In this document: positions 45,271-52,314 of the stretch, in pieces
Position numbering within the stretch: the stretch's first letter is position 1
Layout of the letters: each line of letters opens with the position of its first letter
DNA from: Gnetum montanum
Taxonomy: Eukaryota; Streptophyta; Gnetopsida; Gnetales; Gnetaceae
DNA: 52,314 nt
Assembly (NCBI GenBank): GCA_015680685.1
Contig: MNCI01026919.1
Location: 4,904-57,217 of the forward strand
Direction of reading: 5' to 3'
Position numbers and translations under genes: made by a program
Notes under the pieces: model-generated
Databases searched by the model: none
What the model saw: only the letters and a program-made list of their open reading frames with translations
What the model was told of the DNA's origin: nothing

Positions 45271-46760
45271 ATGTCTCTTTCACAAGGAAGCGATAATGCA
45301 TCCTTTGAAGAGAACATTCATTGGAGTGACCAACCTCATGTAGGGGTTTCATATGTTCATGATCATCCTGACTACACTCAAGGACTACATTCATCTAAGG
45401 TAGAAAATCCTAAAGGAGATGAAGTAAGTCCTATATCAAGGGAGTTCTCAAGGCCTAGGAGCTCCTCAAAACTTGGAAAAGACAAATCAAGGGACCATGG
45501 GAAACACTATAGAAGCTATGACGACTCTCCTAGTTTCGCATCTCCTCTTCCTCTTCAACGTCTAGTTCTAATAAAGATGAATGTAGGTATAGAGACCAAT
45601 CTCATCATTGGAATTAAAATAAAAATAAAAATAGGAACTAAAATCATTGGAAAAATCTAAGATGTCAAAATTAACATAGACAAAATCATCATACTTAGAT
45701 AAATAAAAATACAAATTTTGATCACAATATGTTCGATGACAATGAACCCTTATTGGCCATTAAGATCCTAATGTTGATCACAGAGGCACTTAAGATACCC
45801 CGTAGGCATTTTAGGGAAATTTTCATAAAAAGGCTTGATATGAATAATATCCCTAAATTTATGGGAGGCTATGATTTTGATCCACAACATCACTTACAAA
45901 CCTTTCATGATGCTTGTGCCTTGCAAAATATTGAAAATAAGTGGCAAAAGCTTAATCTCTTCCCTAGGACACTAATAAATGTAGTTGAAATTTGGTATAG
46001 ATCATTGGATCCAAGTTCCATCCATCATTGGTCCACAATGGTAGAAACTTTTAATGAAAAATACCAAACCTATGCAAGAGTGTCTAATCTAAGAAAATAA
46101 ATCTAAGGGTTGAAGTAAAAAAATCATAAACCCTTGATTGTGGCCTTGGATAGATACTATTCGCTACTACATAGATGTCCTAGCCATGATTTCTCTTAAA
46201 AAGAGCAACTTTTCTGCATCATAGATGGGCTTTGTAATAAAATGAGGGAGACCCTTAAGATGTATGCTTAAGGTCAACTATACAAAATAAAAGCCCATTA
46301 GATATAAAGGCTAATCGAGCAAGTGGTGAAAGAAGGAGAAGAGCTATGTAAATGAAAGAATGTTGAGAAATATCATTGGGATCCAACTCTTCAAAAGAAG
46401 AGGGTCCATATCTATAATGAGGAAAAAGAGGTAGCTCTCGATGAGGTGATTTCACAAAAAACCTTTCCACTACAACAATGTCTTGATGAATTCTAGGCAA
46501 GGCGAGATAGGATATTAGAATGGATAAATGAAAAAGCTACAAATTTCATTGAAACTATATAGGAGAAGGTAACATAAAATGAATTGGATATTCACAATAA
46601 ATGGAGGAAAAAGAACCAAGAGATAGGTAAGAATAGTGATTAATAAAAAGGAAAAATAACTTTAGAAGAAGAGGTTATCAACTCAACCATCGAAGAAGAT
46701 GATGGATGTGACATCTTCATATATGACCATTTGACTAGTCATGTTACATCGACATGAGTA
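45271..46760 (+). pseudogene. Gag of the outer nested element, broken
   Basis: The first frame (45271-45660) starts MSLSQGSDNASFEENIHW and is serine-rich. The capsid core (45729-46100) has KRLDMNNIPKFMGGYDFD, ACALQNIENKWQKLNLFPRT and TMVETFNEKYQTYARV, matching the gag cores at 14.6-14.9 and 26.4-26.7 kb. Lower down, EDDGCDIFIYDH (46699-46734) aligns with GGCEIYQYDH in the 9605-16752 element. Stops after 46100 break it. Confidence 0.7.
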
Positions 46761-47219
46761 TTGGGCTTTTGCATGAATCCCAAGTTAGTACAAACAAAAA
46801 TGCCTAGGAAATTACCTTTCTCACAAGGTAATTATAAAAAATCCTACAACCAACCATACTATCCTAGTGGGATTTCTTATCAATGTCAAAACTACTATTA
46901 ATCATAGTGGCAAAATCCGCAGTCATGGTAGAGCCCATCATCAACCTAGCGCTACCCCTACTATCAACTAGAAACATATGAATATTATGTTCAACAACCT
47001 ATTTCTCCAACTAGTTTCATGTCCTCTACTTCAAATTGCTACTACCACTCTCCTAAATATCATCATGGCACGACATCTTCTGAAGGATCACCACCTCACA
47101 CCTCTCATCCTTCATCATATCCTTAATATTCTCATACTTCCCTCCACCATATGTCACCACCAACAACACAAGAAGGTTCATCACCATGACATCAATGAGA
47201 GAATGCCACTTTTGCTATG

Positions 47220-50189
47220 AACATACACAGAAATGATAATGCTAGTAGATCTCCACCGTAATCTCAAAAACATTCTTTCTTTAGGATGGTTCCCATGTAT
47301 AACCAGAATACTAGTGGGCCTACTAACTCATCCAAACCAACATAATGCTAACAAAATGCAATATCCTTCCTATGCAAAGGCCAACATCCATCATTACTCC
47401 AACACCTAATAGAAATGATGAACCTATCACTATGGAGAGACAAAAGAATCCATGCATCACCACTAATAGTAAAGGGTATTGTTGTGAGCTAAAAATTTAA
47501 AATATTAATATAGCTCACAACAAAATTTAGGAGTAGTTTGAGCAAAAACTAGTCTACGTAGTAGCCACTAAACTAGAAGACACCTAGTGGCTTGAAAATG
47601 AGAATATAAAATTGTTTCGAAGATGCATGAAGGAAATTGATTCGCTTATTAGTTCTAAGCTTAAGAAAATGGACTAAATAGAGGACTTATATGCATATAT
47701 CTTACACTCCAATTATACACTAGAAAAGGATATTAAGCACAAAGACCTAGGGATTAAAATAGAAAATCAAGAAGAATAAGCAAATACATCTAGATCCTCC
47801 AAAATAGAAATACCTTCAAGTCTAGATGAAGATACATTTTTAAATGATCCAAATGAGACTATCACCAATGTTAGATGTGCTACCACATGATTATTAAATT
47901 AGTAACAATGATAGATGGAAATCGGTGGTGTATAACCAGAGAATTGTGTAGTTCATCTCCCGAATGTGTAGCCATAAGATTAGTCATGGGGGAGATGCTC
48001 CATCCTAGTTCAAGAACTAGTAAGTGTTTTTAACCTTTTTATTTTTACAATTTCTTATCATTTTCCTATTTCTCCCAAAATTTTTTGATTCTTAATATCT
48101 TTTCCATTTCTTAATATTTTTCTTTTCTTTATATTTTTCTCTTTTCTTGAGCCATTTCCCTTATTTTTTATGAATGCATTTTATAATTCTGTTAATAATA
48201 TTGCCAAGCCGTGATGCAGAAGTCAATGCTATGTATTAAGTTTTTGTTCTAGGCTATCAAGACGATTGGGTAAGTAATTGTATAAAGCAGTGAGACCATC
48301 TCATTTATTCCTCTAGTTCTTTGAATAAAAGGTCCTTTTCATGGAAATGATTTGGTTCTTCTTTCATGAAATTACAATTAATCAATGATCATTGTACCTT
48401 GAAGAAAGAGGGAAGGACCAAGTTGGAATGGTAAAGGTGTGACCTCATGGGGATTTGTTGGGTTCTCTTGACTTCCTTCATGTGGTTTATAACTCTTCAT
48501 GGAACATATAATCACTCCTCCATCAACCAATAAAAAGGAAGCTTTGTCTTTACATGATGTGGTTCCTATCCAAAAATTCAAAAGAAGAAGAAGAAGAAAG
48601 ATAAGAAAAACAAAAAATAAAAAAATAAAAATAAAAATAAAAAATTAAAAAAAGAGAGAAAAAAATAATAAATAATGGAAATTCAAAGCACATCCCTTAG
48701 ACACAATAATGGGCTATAAGCACCGGTTATGGGATTGGTAAGACATGTTACCCATGCCTCAAGGAACCCCTCTAACTAAGGTCCTTCCTTCCTTCTTCTC
48801 TTTTCTTCTTTTTTTTTGGAGTGATGATTGTTCTTTGTAGTGGTTGTGGACTCATGATGGTAGGTAGGAGGGAACACATCAATGTGAGGTTACTATTCAT
48901 GGTATGGACTTAGTTTGAACTTGGACAAATAGGCATGGTGATCATTTTAATCAGATTTTTCACAAGAACATATTGTGAACATGGTTAAGTACCTTACATC
49001 CCTATCTCTATAATCCCTTCTCATCCCATTATTCACCTCATTACTACATGTGATTATGAGCCTTTTGGTTTTATGTAGTATAGTACAACATCCCAAGCAC
49101 GATAGTTATGTGTTGTTTGGAATAAAGGCATGGTCTACATTTAACTTCTTGGATGCTCACGAACATCTATAGTAGTGGTTATGCAAGGGCATTATGGTAG
49201 GAGCCTTCTTTGGGAAGGACCCACTTGCCTAACTTTTTTGATTATGGCTTTGAACTAACCTTCACATCTTTTATAACATCAATGATAGTTTTTTTAAATT
49301 TATGCATAATTTTGGGACTACTCATCATTTTCAATTACTTTTTAAATTTTTTCCTGCTTTTCTATTAAAATATCCTTCAAGTTCAATATTTCTTGGGCAT
49401 CTTCTGAATCAAACCATTGGCTTCAATTTCTTAAAACATGATGTGCTTCTAGAGTTACGCTTATTAGTCATGGGAGCTAGGGATGTCTAATTTGAAATTT
49501 TAAAATTTTTTTAACATTCTATTTTTCAACATCATGGTAACTAATAGTAATTTATCAAAATAATGTGAAAGCTTGATGATTTTAGTTACCTCATAGCCTT
49601 GGGCATAGTATGTTGTCATCACCTTGTGCTTAAATTAAAACTAAGGGATCCAAAAAGGGTTAATTATTAAGTAAAATTTACCAAAACTAATGTTCAACCT
49701 TTGGTTCCTACAAGTGGTGCTAAAGAAATGTCTAAGGAAGAACATATTTTGCTAGGCACAGAAATATAGCTAAGAGGGGGACAATGGAGGATATTCCCAT
49801 GAACAAATCATAGAATATACACAATAGATGCTCAAGTATCACAGGTTTGCTAGATCCATGGGACAATGAGGAGAAATTTTAGTTCATCCTTTAAGAATGT
49901 TCCACATAACTAGAGAAGCATCAATATAACAATTTGGGCTGGAAGTCTGCCTTCGCTAGAAGCAGCAAAAAGAATAATATTTAGTGGATTCTTAAAGACC
50001 TCTACACATTTTGTAATCTTTAATGTCTATCTAGTCTTTTTATCACTCTATCATTTTGTATACACCCACTAGAATAAAATGTTGTAATGAAGCACTTAGT
50101 TTTGTTATGTAAAAAGCTAGTTAATAATCCCATACCTTTCCAATTTTGTAAAGGACTCGAGGATGAGTTATTATTCAGTTGTGGGGGTA
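47220..50189. other. Non-coding interior of the outer nested element
   Basis: No RT, RNase H, integrase or protease motif on either strand. It contains T/C-rich (48030-48180) and A/G-rich (48580-48680, AAGAAGAAGAAGAAG then AATAAAAATAAAAATAAAA) tracts. Confidence 0.6.
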
Positions 50190-50853
50190 TGATGAGATAT
50201 GGTTTGTTGCATCAACTAGGCCTTGTCGATTGGGCCTGTCAACTAGGCCCCATTCACGTAGTCTATTGTGTCAATGTGGCCCTATCGGCATAGTGTATAT
50301 TTTTGCCTATAAATACGTGTGTTCCCAGCATGTATTAGAATCAATTCTTTGGTCAATAAAGTAGAAAAACTCTTGTAATTTCATTTTGTAATCTTAGAAA
50401 ATAGTCAGTGAGTTCCTACAGTGTGGATCTAAGTCAATTGTACAACATCTTATTCAAGTGGCAATGTACCTGGACACATTCCATGAAAAATAATAAGATT
50501 GAGATTAATTCTTATTCATTACAGTACTTTGAGTTAAATTAAATTTACTTTTAATGTAATTTATATTCCATTTACATAGTTAATATTTACATTTCCATGC
50601 ATGTTAATGAATTGGTGGAATGAGCATGACCAGTTCTGATCATAAACACATATTTGGTTGGTAATCCCAGTAGTGTTATTGCTTGGTTCACCTACTAGCA
50701 TAGTGTTTGGTAATCCCAATAGTGGATACATGGGTTTAGGACATGTAAGGCAAGTTGGGAATGGACACTAATCACCTATAGGATAGTTTAGTCATTACTT
50801 TCCATTGTTAATTAGTTTAAACAAATGATTTCTTCATTATCATTATGAGTAGC
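50190..50853 (+). repeat. Left part of the 3' LTR of the outer element
   Basis: TGATGAGATATGG start directly after the purine tract. Colinear with 44247-44935. It breaks at GAGTAGC, where 44.93 kb continues ATAAGGCC. Confidence 0.8.
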
Positions 50854-51960
50854 TGATGAGACGTGAATTGCACAAGCTGCAATAGCGCGGACGACGCGAT
50901 ATTGCGTCATTCCCTGCGATATCGCATACGCGATGTTACGGTCTGCAGCCAAATCTATAAATAAGAGGCGACACTCCCCTCATTTCACATCCTAGGTGTA
51001 AAGTAGCGAAGCTCTGGTGGATTGATCACCCCAGAGATAGAATATTTTTCATGTGCTCGCAGTAGAAGTCCCCCAAGTGAACGGTTCTTTATTCGAGGTG
51101 GTCCGCAGCCAAATCTATAAATAAGAGGTGACACTCCGCTCATTTCACATCCTAGGCGTAAAGTAGCAAAGCTCTAGTGGATTGATCACCCCAGAGATAG
51201 AATATTTTCCATGTGCTCGCAGTAGAAGTCCCCCAAGTGAACGGTTCTTTATTCGAGTAGCTTTGTACCTAAACGAAAGTTGTGTACGGCAATAAAGACG
51301 AGCTTTGTGGATAAACCTTGCAGTGGATGGATAGGTTTAATTAACATTATTTATCACTTTCCTAGTAACGCGGCATGGGTACGACTTGGTTACGAGCATT
51401 GACTAACGTGTATGGCTAGCCAAGGAATCGGCTACTCATCGTGATTAGATTCTCTCACCCTTACCTCCTAGAACATGGGACAAGTACGACTTGATTACGA
51501 GCATCTACGGATGTGTACGGATAGTCAAGGAATTGGCTACTTTTCACACTTAGGTTAGTTAAGTGCCTCAGTATGACCACTTCGAGCACGTATGTTACAT
51601 GTGGTAATCCCACTAACGATTAGCGTTTGGTAGCCACAATTGCACAGTTCAGGGTATGTACGACAAGTGGGAATGGATGCTGACACTAGGACTTAGTGCT
51701 GTAGTTAGAGTTAGTTTTAGTCTCTCAACCCTTTACCTCTTAGCATAGGAGAAAACCAGAAAATACCAAAAAAAATCATATACCTTAGACTTGCTTAACC
51801 ATACACCGTGACACATACAAGCAAGCCTAGGAAGACAATAATTAATTAACCCCAAGTGTTCCTTGCGGCGTTTAGACATTTAGTCTGCGAAGTTTGACCG
51901 GATCATGCATGCTACACTCGTTTCATATGGTTGAGTGTAGGGGTACCTCACCACTCATCA
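50854..51960 (+). repeat. 5' LTR with an internal promoter duplication (1107 bp)
   Basis: Homologous, in inverse orientation, to the LTRs at 9605-10429 and 15953-16752. It is longer because 50941-51097 is repeated at 51101-51257 (period 160), doubling the TATA box and leader. Confidence 0.85.
50952..51128 (+). promoter_or_regulatory. Two TATA boxes in the duplicated LTR promoter
   Basis: CTATAAATAAGAGG occurs near 50955 and again near 51115, each followed by the same leader (CATTTCACATCCTAGG). Confidence 0.7.
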
Positions 51961-52157
51961 TTGGCACCTTTGACGGGGACTAAGTGTTTTTATGCCAATT
52001 AGAACATTAGGGAATCTTTGACATTGTTGGGAGCCTTAACAAACCTTTGGGTTAATTAGTTAATTAAGAACATATATAATGGTGAATAGCACACCAAACC
52101 TTTGGGTTAATTAGTTAATTAAGAACATATATAATGGTGAATAGCACACCATTAAAA

Positions 52158-52314
52158 TGGCTTCTTCTCATAAAGTTAACTCACCTAAGGATAATACTAA
52201 AGACAGTCAGCATCATACACATAACCTAGACCAGCCATGTCCTAAACAATCTAAGGTGACATATATTCATCTCGATGAGTATGTGCCTGATTTTACTTTT
52301 ATTCTCCATCAAGA
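52158..52314 (+). CDS. Gag N-terminus of the youngest element (partial)
   Basis: Open from ATG 52158 to the window edge, starting MASSHKVNSPKDNTKDSQ and reaching DEYVPDFTFILHQ. It aligns with the gag start at 15811 (minus) and 25450 (plus). No stop is seen in the visible part, unlike all other copies here. Confidence 0.75.

Larger units (their letters stand above)
44247..50853 (+). mobile_element. Gag-only LTR retrotransposon with its 3' LTR interrupted
   Basis: 5' LTR 44247-45145, gag 45271-46760, a proline/serine/histidine-rich linker to about 47220, a non-coding part, purine tract GTGGGGGTA (50181-50189), then the first 664 bases of the 3' LTR (50190-50853). A younger element interrupts at 50854. 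I find no protease, RT or integrase between 47.2 and 50.19 kb, so like the 9605-16752 element it is non-autonomous. The rest of its 3' LTR should lie beyond the window. Confidence 0.8.
50854..52314 (+). mobile_element. Youngest nested LTR element, cut by the window end
   Basis: LTR 50854-51960 (TGATGAGACG ... CACTCATCA), primer site from 51961 (TTGGCACCTTTGACGGGGAC), a 55-bp perfect tandem duplication (52040-52094, 52095-52149), then gag from ATG 52158. It sits inside the 3' LTR of the 44247 element. The five bases before it, GTAGC (50849-50853), are the expected target duplication. Confidence 0.8.

Noticed and set aside
1-52314. tRNA, rRNA, microRNA or riboswitch genes
   Set aside because: No cloverleaf with conserved box A/B, no rRNA core and no convincing hairpin precursor was seen by eye; a tRNAscan or Infernal run would be decisive.

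Overview
This looks like nuclear DNA of a land plant with a large, AT-rich, retrotransposon-loaded genome. A non-flowering seed plant (gymnosperm) is my best guess; it rests on the repeat style, the caulimovirid relics and the unusual NLR, and the sequence alone does not prove it. No rRNA, tRNA, CRISPR or prokaryote-style operon was seen. Seven single N bases (8310, 8554, 28827, 40154, 40245, 41278, 41608) mark joins in the assembly, and each is next to an exact duplicated or inverted copy of neighbouring sequence.

Region 1 (about 0.5-5.75 kb, minus strand) holds the only intact host gene I can support: an NLR immune receptor. I rebuilt it from eight exons with GT-AG introns and matching phases, giving 1003 codons with no internal stop. 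It starts MGNCFGG, a classic N-myristoylation plus palmitoylation signal. A helical domain (HeLo/NACHT_N/RPW8-like), an NB-ARC with P-loop, kinase-2, GLPL-like and VHD motifs, and a C-terminal LRR domain follow. Upstream lie a GC-rich island with coding-like fragments (5.75-6.35 kb) and a perfect 4 x 46 bp tandem repeat (6945-7128).

Region 2 (7.9-9.5 kb and 20-24.35 kb) holds degraded endogenous pararetrovirus (Caulimoviridae-like) sequence: two RNase H copies, a protease-RT-RNase H polymerase relic, a 30K-type movement-protein relic in the opposite orientation, and duplicated TATA/leader sequence. A complete non-autonomous Ty3-type LTR element (9605-16752, minus, 5-bp target duplication ATTAT) lies between them. 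It has gag and protease but no recognisable RT, RNase H or integrase.

Region 3 (24.38-42.1 kb): the 5' part of a related LTR element (plus strand, LTR 24380-25290, gag); a large decayed Tat/Ogre-like Ty3 element on the minus strand (gag, protease, RNase H, partial RT, integrase, extra 3' ORF); a plus-strand spliced gene fragment (about 36.4-36.87 kb); and a second decayed minus-strand gag-protease relic (37.3-42.1 kb) spoiled by inverted assembly duplications.

Region 4 (43.3-52.3 kb) is a nest of three plus-strand members of the same LTR family that occupies 9.6-16.75 and 24.4-27 kb. An old LTR-gag relic is cut at 44247 by a second element, whose 3' LTR is cut at 50854 by a third that runs off the window. 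These elements share a primer-binding site like the tRNA-Asp site of Athila elements, a gag N-terminus around DEYxPxFTFILHQ, a TATAAATA promoter, and a palindrome-rich U3 end whose sequence differs in every copy.
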